Source: CAZIOH01 sp964540815 (GTDB lineage: Bacteria > Myxococcota_A > Polyangia > Fen-1088). Taken from it: a DNA stretch of 12,900 bases. Location of the stretch: contig CAZIOH010000136.1 in assembly GCA_964540815.1 (NCBI GenBank), positions 1 through 12,900 of the forward strand. Reading direction: 5' to 3'. The first letter of the stretch is position 1. Each line of letters begins with the position of its first letter. Shown one piece after another: positions 1 through 7,584 of this stretch. A model generated the notes under the pieces. The model made no database searches and was not told the origin of the DNA. It saw only the letters and a list, made by a program, of their open reading frames with translations. The translations under genes were made by a program, and so were the position numbers.

Positions 1-5
1 TTTAG

Positions 6-80
6 TGGAGCGGGAGACGGGACTTGAACCCGCGACGTCCACCTTGGCAAGGTGGCACTCTACCACTGAGTTACTCCCGC
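6..80 (-). tRNA. tRNA-Gly (anticodon GCC)
   Basis: Read on the minus strand, the acceptor stem GCGGGAG (80-74) pairs perfectly with CTCCCGC (16-10). This is followed by discriminator U (9) and an encoded CCA (8-6). The anticodon arm is CCACC-TTGCCAA-GGTGG, giving anticodon GCC, which reads GGC and GGU glycine codons. The T arm carries the standard GTTCAAGTCCC-type sequence, and the D arm has the GTGGTAGAG core. The encoded CCA and all four stems are intact, so it should be functional. The 3' trailer and any terminator lie beyond the left edge. Confidence 0.97.
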
Positions 81-93
81 GAGACGGGTCGGA

Positions 94-122
94 TGTTTAG
101 ACGAATCGGGTAGCGGCGTCAA
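94..122 (-). promoter_or_regulatory. sigma70-type promoter of tRNA-Gly
   Basis: On the minus strand a -35 hexamer TTGACG (122-117) is followed by a 17-nt spacer and a -10 hexamer TAAACA (99-94). That puts the start of transcription around 87, a few bases before the mature tRNA 5' end at 80. Spacing is ideal and the -35 matches consensus at five of six positions. It is the clearest promoter in the window, and nothing else on that strand could use it. Confidence 0.75.
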
Positions 123-182
123 CAAGAGTTCCACCCACCCTGGAGCAGGCGCTCGGCCGGGATCGGCGCTAAAGCAGAGAGC

Positions 183-938
183 ATGTGCGGCCGGATGACG
201 CTCACCACCTCGGACATCGCCGATGTCGCCGCGGATCTGGCCGCCGAGATCGACGCGGAGGACGCCGCGCGATACCGCGCACGATTCAATGTCGCGCCTT
301 CGGACACCCACTGGATCGTGGACGCCCGGGTCGGCCCTCGGATCCTGCACCCGGCGGTCTGGGGATACCTCGTCGCCGGACCGGGGAAGCCGGTCTCGCT
401 CATCAACGTTCGCGGCGAGCAGCTCGCCACGGGCCGGGGGTTCCGCGCGGCCTTCGCGGGCAGGCGCTGCGTGGTCGTGAGCGACGGCTTCCTCGAGTGG
501 ACCACGGCCGGACGAGAGCCCTTCTGGTTCCACCGCGCCGAGGGGGGACTGGTTCTCCTGGCCGGACTCACGCAGGACGCAACCGAGGCGACCCCGCCAC
601 CGTCGCAGCTGCCATCCGGCTCCTCACCCCTCGCCCTCCCCCTCGGCCCACCGCGCTTCACGGTGATCACCACGCGGCCGAACGCGCTCGTGGCCCGGGT
701 GCACAATCGCATGCCCGTCGTGCTCGCCCCCGACGCGGTCGAGACCTGGTTGACCGCACCACCAGCCACCGCGGCTGCCCTGCTCGCTCCGGCTCCCGAC
801 GCGGCCCTCATCGCCACGCCGGTCTCGAAGCGCATCAACTCAGTGAAGAACGACGACGCCGCTTGCCTGACTCCGCGCGCCGCCCCCGATCCCGGCAGCG
901 TCCTCGAAGGGCCCCGCCAGCGCAACTTGTTCGACTGA
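183..938 (+). CDS. SRAP (YedK/HMCES-type) abasic-site processing protein
   Basis: 251 aa. SRAP proteins bind abasic sites in single-stranded DNA and form a protective thiazolidine crosslink through the N-terminal cysteine. The sequence shows every hallmark: Met-Cys at the N terminus (Cys2 becomes the nucleophile after Met removal), RFNVAPS (N36), NVRGEQ (75-80, the NARAET-type motif), GFLEW (E105) and HNRMPV (H174, catalytic histidine). The start is fixed by the requirement for Cys2; an AGAGAG ribosome-binding-like stretch lies just upstream. A Pro/Ser-rich insertion at about 133-157 separates two conserved blocks. The last residues, QRNLFD (246-251), resemble a bacterial sliding-clamp-binding motif (QxxLF), which would bring the protein to replication forks. 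It is divergent from the tRNA gene and followed after 43 nt by the next gene. There is no sign of prophage or SOS-cassette context. Confidence 0.96.
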   Translation: MCGRMTLTTSDIADVAADLAAEIDAEDAARYRARFNVAPSDTHWIVDARVGPRILHPAVWGYLVAGPGKPVSLINVRGEQLATGRGFRAAFAGRRCVVVSDGFLEWTTAGREPFWFHRAEGGLVLLAGLTQDATEATPPPSQLPSGSSPLALPLGPPRFTVITTRPNALVARVHNRMPVVLAPDAVETWLTAPPATAAALLAPAPDAALIATPVSKRINSVKNDDAACLTPRAAPDPGSVLEGPRQRNLFD

Positions 939-981
939 CGCCGGTTCGACTTTTGCCCCGGCAATCGCGAAGATCGCGGTC

Positions 982-2703
982 GTGCCTCCGGCTCCGAGCT
1001 CCGCCACCACTTCGCCCGCCGCCGCGCCCGTCGACGCCTCGCTCGACGCTTCGCCGGCGATCCGCGGCCGCCGCGGCCCGCGCTGGTGCCCCCCCTGGCG
1101 ACCTTGTGCTTCGGGGCCCGTCGTCGCTCGCACGTTTCACGCGCTGCTCGGTGGCATCCTGATCCTCGCCTGGGGCTCCCTCGCCCTGCAGCTCGAGCTG
1201 CTGATCGGAAGCCACGGGCTCGCCCCGCTCGCTGACTTCCTGGTCGCGGCCCGCGGGCAGATCGGGGGCCTACCGGTCTGGCGCTTTCCCTCCTTTCTCG
1301 CCCTCCTCCCGGGCGAGGCGGGTCCCGGGGACACCGCCCTGCTGCTCGGCCCCCTCATCGGAGCCGCGCTCGGGCTTTGCAGTCTCCTCGGAAAGTTGCC
1401 CCGGGCCTGCGCCGCGGCTCAGGTGGTCCTCTACCTCGGATACGCCACCGCCTGTCGCAACTTTCTCGGGTTTCAATGGGACAACCTGCTCCTCGAATGC
1501 AGCCTGCTCGCGGCCTTCACGGCCACGTCAACGTCAACTTCCACAACCACATCCACGACGGCCACGTCTTCCACCTCGCGGCCCCGCCCGATCTCGCCGC
1601 TGGTGCACGTGCTGTTCCGGCTCCTGGTGTTCAAGCTCTACTTCGAGTCGGGGCTGGCGAAGTGGCAGTCCCCCATCCACGACTGGCGAGACGGCAGCGC
1701 CATGACCTTCTACTACGAGACGGCTCCCCTCCCGACCGCGCTCGGCTGGTACGCCCACCACCTGCCCCGCGCCTGGCACCTCCTCGAGAGCCGGGCGGTG
1801 CTGGTCATCGAGCTGGTGGTCCCGTTTGCGATCTTCGGGCCGCGCCCGGCCCGCCTGACGGCCGCGGCGCTCTTGACCGTGTTTCAGGGCGTGAACGCCG
1901 CCACCGCCAACTACGGCTTCTTCTGCTTCCTTGCCCTGGCCATGCACGTCTTCCTGCTCGACGATCGCGAGGTGGCAGCCCCCGCCGCGCGCGCCCGCGT
2001 GCTACTGGCGCGGCTCGGGCGACGATCTCCGCTCGCGCGCGCGGCCGCCCCCCGGCCACCTGCTGCCGTGCCACCGGCTTCCGCCGACACTCCGGCCGCC
2101 TCCGCATCTGCCACGGTCGCGGTCGCCTCCCGCTCCGCCTGGCGGCGCGCCCTCGCCTGGTCGTGCGCGGCGGCGTGGGTGGCGGCCTCCCTCGCCGAGG
2201 GCGCCTTCGCGTTCGGCGATCTCTCGCCGGAGGCCCTCTCGAGCCTGATTCCGGTGCTCGAGCTCACGCAGACGTTTCGCGTGGTCAACGCGTACCATCT
2301 CTTCGCGAGCGTCACGCGCCAGCGCATCGAGCCCGAGATCCAGACCGAGGTCGACGGCCGGTGGAGCTCCCACGATCTCCGCTACAAGCCCGGCGACGTG
2401 CGGCGCCGACCGCCCTTCGTGGCGCCGCACCAGCCCCGGGTCGACTTCCTGCTGTGGTTCTTTGGTCTCTCCTACGACCGGGCGAGCGCGCCCGCTTACG
2501 TCAAGACCCTGCTCGAGCGCCTCTGCGACGAGCCCGCCACCGTCGCACCGCTCTTCGTGGGCCTTCTTCCGGCAGCACCCACGGCGGTCCGCATCGCCTT
2601 CTTCGCGTATCACTTTTCATCCGCCCCGGAAAAAGCCACGACCGGCGCCTGGTGGTCGCGCGAACCGGTTGGCATCGGCCCGAGCCTGTCGTGCGGTCGA
2701 TGA
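982..2703 (+). CDS. lipase maturation factor (LMF1)-like membrane protein
   Basis: 573 aa with a GTG start. In animals LMF1 is an endoplasmic-reticulum membrane protein needed for lipase folding; bacterial homologues are common in myxobacteria and have no firmly assigned role. Family signatures are clear: FQWDNLLLECSLLA (164-177), FRLLVFKLYFESGLAKWQS (212-230), NYGFFCFLALAMHVFLLDD (310-328), then the soluble C-terminal block with RIEPEIQ...DGRW (448-461), YKPGD (468-472), PHQPRVDFLLWF (482-493) and a final FFAYHF...WW stretch. Hydrophobic segments fall near 55-75, 118-135, 145-157, 272-285, 293-325 and 390-408. A Thr/Ser run at 181-199 and an Ala/Pro-rich segment at 350-385 are low-complexity loops. 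The first ~45 residues are poorly conserved in character and there is no strong ribosome-binding site, so the start is uncertain; no internal ATG precedes residue 241. Third-position GC is high throughout. Confidence 0.9.
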   Translation: MPPAPSSATTSPAAAPVDASLDASPAIRGRRGPRWCPPWRPCASGPVVARTFHALLGGILILAWGSLALQLELLIGSHGLAPLADFLVAARGQIGGLPVWRFPSFLALLPGEAGPGDTALLLGPLIGAALGLCSLLGKLPRACAAAQVVLYLGYATACRNFLGFQWDNLLLECSLLAAFTATSTSTSTTTSTTATSSTSRPRPISPLVHVLFRLLVFKLYFESGLAKWQSPIHDWRDGSAMTFYYETAPLPTALGWYAHHLPRAWHLLESRAVLVIELVVPFAIFGPRPARLTAAALLTVFQGVNAATANYGFFCFLALAMHVFLLDDREVAAPAARARVLLARLGRRSPLARAAAPRPPAAVPPASADTPAASASATVAVASRSAWRRALAWSCAAAWVAASLAEGAFAFGDLSPEALSSLIPVLELTQTFRVVNAYHLFASVTRQRIEPEIQTEVDGRWSSHDLRYKPGDVRRRPPFVAPHQPRVDFLLWFFGLSYDRASAPAYVKTLLERLCDEPATVAPLFVGLLPAAPTAVRIAFFAYHFSSAPEKATTGAWWSREPVGIGPSLSCGR

Positions 2704-2736
2704 TGCACTGGGCTATATTGCCCTCCGCCCGGCGGT

Positions 2737-2755
2737 GGCTCGCCGGCACCGAGCC
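2737..2755 (+). other. intergenic hairpin between LMF1-like and DoxX genes
   Basis: The 171-nt gap 2704-2874 holds no convincing gene. It contains a perfect 6-bp stem, GGCTCG / CGAGCC, with a 7-nt loop, and upstream a TATATT hexamer (2714-2719) flanked by GGGC / GCCC. No U-tract follows the hairpin, so a Rho-independent terminator is not supported. The TATATT lacks a matching -35 at 16-18 nt. The region may hold the DoxX promoter or a processing site, but the sequence does not settle it. Confidence 0.3.
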
Positions 2756-2874
2756 TGCGCGTAACCCTTGGCCCCGCTCACCGTATCCACCAGCGCCAAC
2801 GAGCTGCCGCCAGCCTCTTCACAATCGAGACGCCACGTACGCCGGACCCTCACCTTCCACTCTCGGAGAACGCC

Positions 2875-3372
2875 ATGCTCACCATCCTCCAGAACGCGCT
2901 CGCCCGCCTGCGCCGCCTCGGCGACCAGCTCTCCTTCCTCGGCCCGGCCCTCGCGCGCCTGACGGTTGGCGTGGTCTTCATCGGAACCGGCTGGGGCAAG
3001 CTCCATTCCCTCCCCCAGGTCACCGAGTTCTTCGCCAGCCTCCACATCCCCGCCCCCGCCTTCCAGGCCCGCCTCGCGGCCTCGACGGAGTTCTTCGGCG
3101 GCATCTTGGTCCTCGTGGGGCTCGGCACGCGCCTGGCGTCGCTTCCCCTGGCCTTCACGATGGTGGTGGCCATCCTCACCGCCAAGCGCGCCGACATCGA
3201 CGGCGTGAGCGCGCTGCTCGGCTTCGAGGAATGGAGCTACCTCGTCATGTTTCTGTGGCTGGCGGTGGCCGGGGCCGGCGCCCTGTCGCTCGACGCCTTG
3301 CTCGGCCGCCTGCGCGGGCGCCCGTCGGTCGGCTCGACTCTGCCGAAGCCGCTCCTGCGCCCCAACGCCTGA
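2875..3372 (+). CDS. DoxX family membrane protein
   Basis: 165 aa, the usual length for DoxX-type four-helix inner-membrane proteins. The family is named after a thiosulfate:quinone oxidoreductase subunit but is functionally diverse; members are linked to redox stress in several bacteria. Typical features are the N-terminal LGPALARLTVGVVFIGTGWG (22-41, first helix ending in the conserved G-x-G-K-L pocket), EFF...P.P (51-61), the second helix AASTEFFGGILVLVGLGTR (68-86), the third at 88-103 and the fourth at 119-138. GGAGA lies eight bases before the ATG and fixes the start. The gene sits downstream of the LMF1-like gene with a 171-nt gap, so it may have its own promoter. The substrate cannot be read from the sequence. 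Confidence 0.92.
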   Translation: MLTILQNALARLRRLGDQLSFLGPALARLTVGVVFIGTGWGKLHSLPQVTEFFASLHIPAPAFQARLAASTEFFGGILVLVGLGTRLASLPLAFTMVVAILTAKRADIDGVSALLGFEEWSYLVMFLWLAVAGAGALSLDALLGRLRGRPSVGSTLPKPLLRPNA

Positions 3373-3412
3373 GCCGACGCCTGAATCGGGGACGTGGCTC
3401 GGGGCCGTGTCG

Positions 3413-3418
3413 TAGAGT
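3413..3418 (+). promoter_or_regulatory. possible -10 element for a leaderless GTG start
   Basis: TAGAGT (TANNNT form) lies 7 nt before the in-frame GTG at 3426, exactly where transcription starting at the GTG would need it. No Shine-Dalgarno is present before this GTG. The -35 region has no good match. Support is positional only. Confidence 0.28.
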
Positions 3419-3515
3419 TCCGGGCGTGCGCTCCAAGCCCGCTCCGCCTGCCGCTGCCGCTGCCGCCGCCGCCGCCGCCCCAGCCGCCCTCTCCGACCCG
3501 GACGTTCCCCGGGGC

Positions 3516-4343
3516 ATGTCGATCGAGCTCCTCAAGGACCTGCACCTCCTCACCCGCGACGGGCAGCTCAACGCGGATGCCCGCCGCAAGCTCAAGCAGA
3601 TCCGGCACTTCATGGGCTTGCTCACGCCCGCCCTCGACGACGCTCTGGCCCGCCACCCCGCCCCTCGGATCGTCGACTGTGCAGCGGGCAAGAGCTATCT
3701 TGGCTTTCTGCTCTACGAGCTCGTCCTCGGTCCGGCCGGCCGCGGGGAGCTCCTCTGCATCGAAGCGCGTCCCGCCCTGACCGCCGGCGGCGCCGATCGG
3801 GCCGCGCGGTTCGCGCACGAACGCCTGCGCTTTCTCACCGGTCACATCTCCGAGGTCGTGACGGCCGGGCATCCCGCCCTCCTCGAGGGCGGCGTTCAGG
3901 TGGTCACCGCCCTGCACGCTTGTGACACGGCGACCGACGACGCCCTCGCCTTCGCGATCCAGCGCGGCGCCGAGCACATCGCCGTCGTCCCCTGTTGCCA
4001 GGCCGAGGTGGCGCGACAGCTCGATGACGTCGGCCCACGGGACGACCTCGATCGGGCGTTGATCGACCACCCGCTCCACCGCCGCGAGCTCGGCTCACAC
4101 CTGACCAACGTCATCCGGGCCCTCTGCCTCGAGGCCCACGGCTACCGCACCACCGTGACCGAGCTCGTAGGCTGGGAGCATTCGCTCAAAAATGAGCTGA
4201 TCCTCGGCCGCCGGATCCAGCGCACGAACCCGGTCGCCCGGAACAAGCTCGATGCCCTGCTCGCGCGCTGGCGGGTCTCACCCACCCTGGTTCAGCGCCT
4301 CGGCCTCGGCGCCCCCCCGCCGTCCGTCACGGAAAGTCGCTGA
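3516..4343 (+). CDS. class I SAM-dependent methyltransferase, Methyltransf_32 (METTL25/GSTCD-like) type
   Basis: 275 aa from ATG 3516. The core shows a Rossmann methyltransferase: motif I DCAAGKSYLG (54-63, SAM binding), acidic E83 at the end of strand 2, TALHACDTATD (131-141), VVPCCQAE (157-164) and a late EHSLKNELILGRR (221-233). The HACDTATD / PCC / KN pattern is that of PF13679 relatives such as METTL25 and GSTCD; no substrate is established for bacterial members. The N terminus (MSIELLKDLHLLTRDGQLN) is already conserved-looking, which favours the ATG. An upstream in-frame GTG at 3426 would add 30 residues with a poly-Ala run; codon bias stays coding-like there and a TANNNT hexamer sits 7 nt before it, so that start is a real alternative. 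The 3' end overlaps the oppositely oriented RCC1 gene by 17 nt. Confidence 0.88.
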   Translation: MSIELLKDLHLLTRDGQLNADARRKLKQIRHFMGLLTPALDDALARHPAPRIVDCAAGKSYLGFLLYELVLGPAGRGELLCIEARPALTAGGADRAARFAHERLRFLTGHISEVVTAGHPALLEGGVQVVTALHACDTATDDALAFAIQRGAEHIAVVPCCQAEVARQLDDVGPRDDLDRALIDHPLHRRELGSHLTNVIRALCLEAHGYRTTVTELVGWEHSLKNELILGRRIQRTNPVARNKLDALLARWRVSPTLVQRLGLGAPPPSVTESR

Positions 4344-6101
4344 CCAGGACCGGCTGCCCCCGGTTCGTGGAGGTGTTGTCTCCGAGCTCGTTCACCACGT
4401 TCTCGCCCCAGCACGAGAGGCCCTTCGAGTGCCGCGCGCAGGTGTGGACGGAGCCGGCCGCGATCGACGAGACGCCCACGATGGTGAGGATGGTCGTCGG
4501 CTTGAGCACCGGCGGTCCCGCTGCGGGGTTGGCGCCGATGCCGAGCTGCCCGTAGGCGTTGCTGCCCCAGCAGGCCACCGACTCTGCGGGGCTGGCGTGC
4601 AGCAAGCAGGCATGATCTCGCCCCAGGCTGATCTGGGCCGCGTCGGTGATCCCGACCACCGGGACCGCGAACTTCGCGGCCTTGGTGTCCCCGGTCCCGA
4701 GCTGCCCGTTGGTGTTTTGCCCCCAGCACATGACCGTCCCGCCGGTGAGGCGCGCGCAGGCCGTGAAGCGCCCGATCGCGAGCTCCTCGGCGCCCGCCAC
4801 CCCCACCACCTGCACGGGCGTGCTCCTGGCGACCGTGGTCCCGTCCCCGAGGCGATGATCGACGTTGTTGCCCCAGCACCACACCGTCTTGTCCATCCGC
4901 CGCGCGCAGGTGAAGTCCTCGCCCCCGAAGACCTCGAGGACGTTGGCGAAGGTCACCCCGGCCATGTCCACGACCAAGGTCGGCGTCGGCACCATTGGCG
5001 CCCGGCCGCCGGCCTGCCCGTACGAGTTGTCGCCCCAGCACGAGACCGTGGCATCCGCGTGCACCGCGCACATGTGCGCGCCGCCGCCGCCGATCTGGAC
5101 GCAGTCGGTGAGCCCAGGCACCTGCACTGGCTGGAGTGCGGCGGTCACCGCGGGGTTGCCGATCTGGCCGCTGGTGTCGTCGCCCCAGCAGTAGGCCTTC
5201 CCCGAGCCGTCGCACACGCAGGTGTTGATGTTCCCGAGCCCGACCGCCCGCAGGGGCAAGGCGGTGTTGGAGGGCAGGACGATGCGCTGGCGGTCGCTCG
5301 AGTTGAGGGTGGTGTTGTTCCCGAGCTCCCCGAACTTGTTCTGGCCCCAGCAATAGAGCGCCGTGCCTTCGATGGCGCACGAGTGCCACCCCCCGGCCCA
5401 CACGGTCCGGCCGAGGATCGGGAAGGTGGGATCGGGGCTGGGCCTCGGCGGGATGTCGCCGTTCCAGGTGGGCAGCGAGGCGCCGATCTGCTCGATGGGG
5501 CCGCAACCGTTGGCCCCGCAGACCTGTCCGCTCGGGCAGACCACCCCCATGCAAGATGTTAATAGCAAAATGCGAAGCAGCCGGCTCTCCCCCTTCACGA
5601 ACTCGGTGATCGCACGCTGCTCGACCACCGGGTCGGGGCTGTCCTTGCTACTGGCCTGGGCCGTCACCCATACCTGGGGCGTCGCGTCCCCGGAGGGGAC
5701 GAGCCCCATGGTCCACGGGGGCATCTGGGGAGGGTTGGGGTTGAGCGTCTTATCCGTCGCCGGCGAGCTCGGGCCCTTGATGGTGAGGGTGACGTAGTCG
5801 AACTGATCGGCCGGCAGGTTCGAGTCGATGATGAGGATGATCTGCGACAGCGGCTGGCAGCCGAGGCTGGCCATCGCGCCGAGCGCCAGCGCCAGCGNNN
5901 NNNNNNNNNNNNNNNNNNNNNNNNNNNNNNNNNNNNNNNNNNNNNNNNNNNNNNNNNNNNNNNNNNNNNNNNNNNNNNNNNNNNNNNNNNNNNNNNNAGC
6001 GCCAGCGCCAGCGTGACGGTGGCGCGCCCCGCGCAGGTCACGCGGGGCGGATGGCGGAGCTCGTGGGGGGGGACACGCGGCGTTCCGGGCGCTGGCGCCA
6101 T
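4327..6101 (-). CDS. RCC1-repeat seven-bladed propeller lipoprotein, interrupted by assembly gap
   Basis: After the gap the product reads as a signal-peptide core of repeated Leu-Ala, then GAMASLGCQ with a lipobox-like SLGC (non-ideal: Ser at -3), then about 135 residues of unassigned N-terminal region, then seven RCC1-type repeats. Each repeat ends in a CWG block: CWGQNKFGELG, CWGDDTSGQIG, CWGDNSYGQAG, CWGNNVDHRLG, CWGQNTNGQLG, CWGSNAYGQLG and CWGENVVNELG. Seven repeats match a complete beta-propeller. Every repeat also has a second Cys 9-14 residues before the CWG Cys, suggesting one disulfide per blade in an oxidising, extracytoplasmic location. The N terminus is inferred: ATG 6101 (GGAG about 12 nt upstream) or GTG 6041, both in phase with the Leu-Ala repeat on each side of the gap. 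Upstream the frame runs into the GH43 gene without a stop. Such propellers usually bind proteins; no ligand is known here. Confidence 0.85.
5881..6013. repeat. hexamer repeat (AGCGCC)n spanning the gap, encodes Leu-Ala
   Basis: At least two copies of AGCGCC flank each side of the N run (5883-5897 and 5998-6013). On the minus strand this reads CTGGCG and encodes alternating Leu-Ala, forming the hydrophobic core of the RCC1 lipoprotein signal peptide. Copy number is unknown because of the gap. Change by whole units would alter signal length but not frame. Confidence 0.8.
5898..5997. other. assembly gap (100 N)
   Basis: Exactly 100 N, the conventional length for a scaffold gap of unknown size. 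Both flanks are copies of the same hexamer (AGCGCC on the plus strand), so the gap lies within a tandem repeat that short reads could not cross. The two flanks are in the same phase of the repeat, so the true gap may be small and in frame. Confidence 0.97.
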
Positions 6102-7553
6102 AGGGCGAGCATACTCCAAACGCGGGCCGCGAGGCCTGCCGCGCCGCCTGCCTGCCCCGGGACCGCGGGACGGGCGCGTCGCACGACTCCGACGCCGCCC
6201 CGCGATTGCGCCCAGCAGCGCACAGATCTCGATCGCGGTCACGCCCTCCTGCCCGGCCCCGGTCCCGACGCGGCAGCCGCAACCGCCGCCAGGCTCGACC
6301 GCGAGGCCATGGGCCGGCCCAGACGAGGTGGTCGCGCCAGCCTGGCCGCCTGTTTCGGCCGCGCCTCCCGCGCTCGACGCGCCGCCCGACGAGAGCCCGC
6401 CCACCAGGCCCCCAGGGCCGCCCGCCAGGCCCCCGCTTCCGAGCGTCGCTCCGCCACTTCCCGGTGGTGCGCTCCCGCCGGCCCCGCCATTCCCGCCTCC
6501 TGCCCCTCCCATGGAACCCCCGCCAGCGTCGGTCCCCGTCCCCCCCGTGCCGGATGCGCGTCCGGCCTCCGCCGGTAGATCGCCATCCACCACCACGCCC
6601 GCATCACTCGGTGCCCCCGTTCCGCCGAAGTCTCCGTTCGAGCCGGGGCCCGCCATGTCCCGGACGACCGTGCCGTGCCGGATCGCCGCTCCAGCCGGCC
6701 CCGGAATGCTCGCTTTCGCGGACCAGGTGACGAGATCGGAGCTGGTCATCGTCTGGCACGGAGCTCCCCCCGACTGGGGATCGACGTACATCCGGTACCG
6801 GCCGTCGTCGAGCTGCACGATGGCTGGCCCCTCCATTCCCGATCCCCATCCCGCCCAGTCCCCCTTGCCCACGAAGGTCCACGGTCCCGTGAGGCCCGGC
6901 GCGGTGGCGTGCTCGAGGTAGCGGGTGACGTCGTTCTTCACGAAGGCGTGGTAGGTGTCGCCACGCCTGGCGACGAAGGTGTCGATGTAGTCCGCGCCGA
7001 TTCCGAGCGCCGTCGGGCCGCTCCAGGAGGTGAGGGCGCTGTTCTGCGCGGTGAACACGTAGGGCTCGAAGTTCGGGAGCTGGTTCCCGGTGTCGATATT
7101 GGCGATGATCCTCACCACGCCACCCTCGACGAACCATTCGGGGGCCCAGGTGCGCGAGACGCCCGCGACGCCCGCCTTCACGGTGACGAGGTCGGTCCAG
7201 TGGGTCAGGTCGGCGCTGACGGCGATTCCGAAGTGGTCCTCCGGATTGCAGCAGCTCGCGGTCATCGGATCGGTGTAGGCGAGGTAATACTTCCCGTCGG
7301 TGTACCTCATGATGCTGGGATCCCGGAGGTAGCTGGTGTTCCCCCCGAACCCGGTGTCGGACAGCAGCGTGAAGTTGACGGAGTCGGTCGAGGTGTAGAT
7401 CGACAGCTTCATGCCCGCGGCGTCGTCGCCCTTGAAGGTCGAAAAGACGTAGGTCGTGGCCGCCGCCCGCCCGCCTCGCCCCCCGAGCGTGAGGGCCAGG
7501 GCGACCGCCGTCGCCAGGCGCGCGAACCGGATGGTCCTTCCCCGCGCGATCAT
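6102..7553 (-). CDS. exported GH43-like glycosidase with Gly-rich stalk and MYXO-CTERM-like tail; no stop seen
   Basis: 484 residues from ATG 7553 to the last codon before the RCC1 start. Order: Sec signal peptide (1-32, hydrophobic 11-24), a five-bladed-propeller GH43-type domain (about 34-300), Gly/Ala/Ser-rich stalk (about 305-422), CGCRVG (425-430), short hydrophobic segment (438-451) and RRRSR (453-457). GH43 signatures: YLRDPSI (D78, candidate base), WAPEW (136-140), YIDTF (D191), MEGP (E241, candidate acid) and RHGTVVRD (292-299). GH43 enzymes cleave xylans, arabinans and related glycans; the substrate is not readable here. The tail resembles the MYXO-CTERM surface-sorting signal. Oddly, no stop follows: the frame continues 27 Arg-rich codons into the RCC1 gene. 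Either a frameshift or assembly error, or a true fusion. GAGGAG sits only 1 nt from the ATG and within a 5-bp hairpin (7556-7569). Confidence 0.82.
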
Positions 7554-7555
7554 GC

Positions 7556-7569
7556 TCCTCGGGGGAGGA
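7556..7569 (-). promoter_or_regulatory. hairpin enclosing the GH43 ribosome-binding site
   Basis: In the 31-nt gap after the DUF1552 stop, TCCTC-CCCC-GAGGA forms a perfect 5-bp stem with a 4-nt loop. It contains most of the GAGGAG that precedes ATG 7553. If formed, it would hide the site and lower translation of the glycosidase relative to the upstream genes. Short stem, so modest support. Confidence 0.3.
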
Positions 7570-7584
7570 CCTCTCGCCAGCGCA

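Noticed and set aside
2714..2719. TATATT as a promoter -10 for DoxX
   Set aside because: No -35 match at suitable spacing and it lies about 160 nt from the start; kept only as a remark.
1377..3425. Very long open frame on the plus strand joined to the methyltransferase
   Set aside because: It lies in another frame across the LMF1-like and DoxX genes, is Arg/Pro/Ala-rich with no family signature, and is open because of high GC. Only the part from about 3426 or 3516 is real.
4252..5562. 436-codon plus-strand open frame opposite the RCC1 gene
   Set aside because: Antisense to well-defined RCC1 repeats; composition is that of a GC-rich shadow and it shows no recognisable motif.
6038..6223. Alternative C terminus for the GH43 protein in another frame (ending WSMLALWRQRPERR)
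   Set aside because: It looks faintly like a hydrophobic plus Arg sorting tail, but it needs a frameshift and the existing frame already has a better GCGCRVG / hydrophobic / RRR tail.
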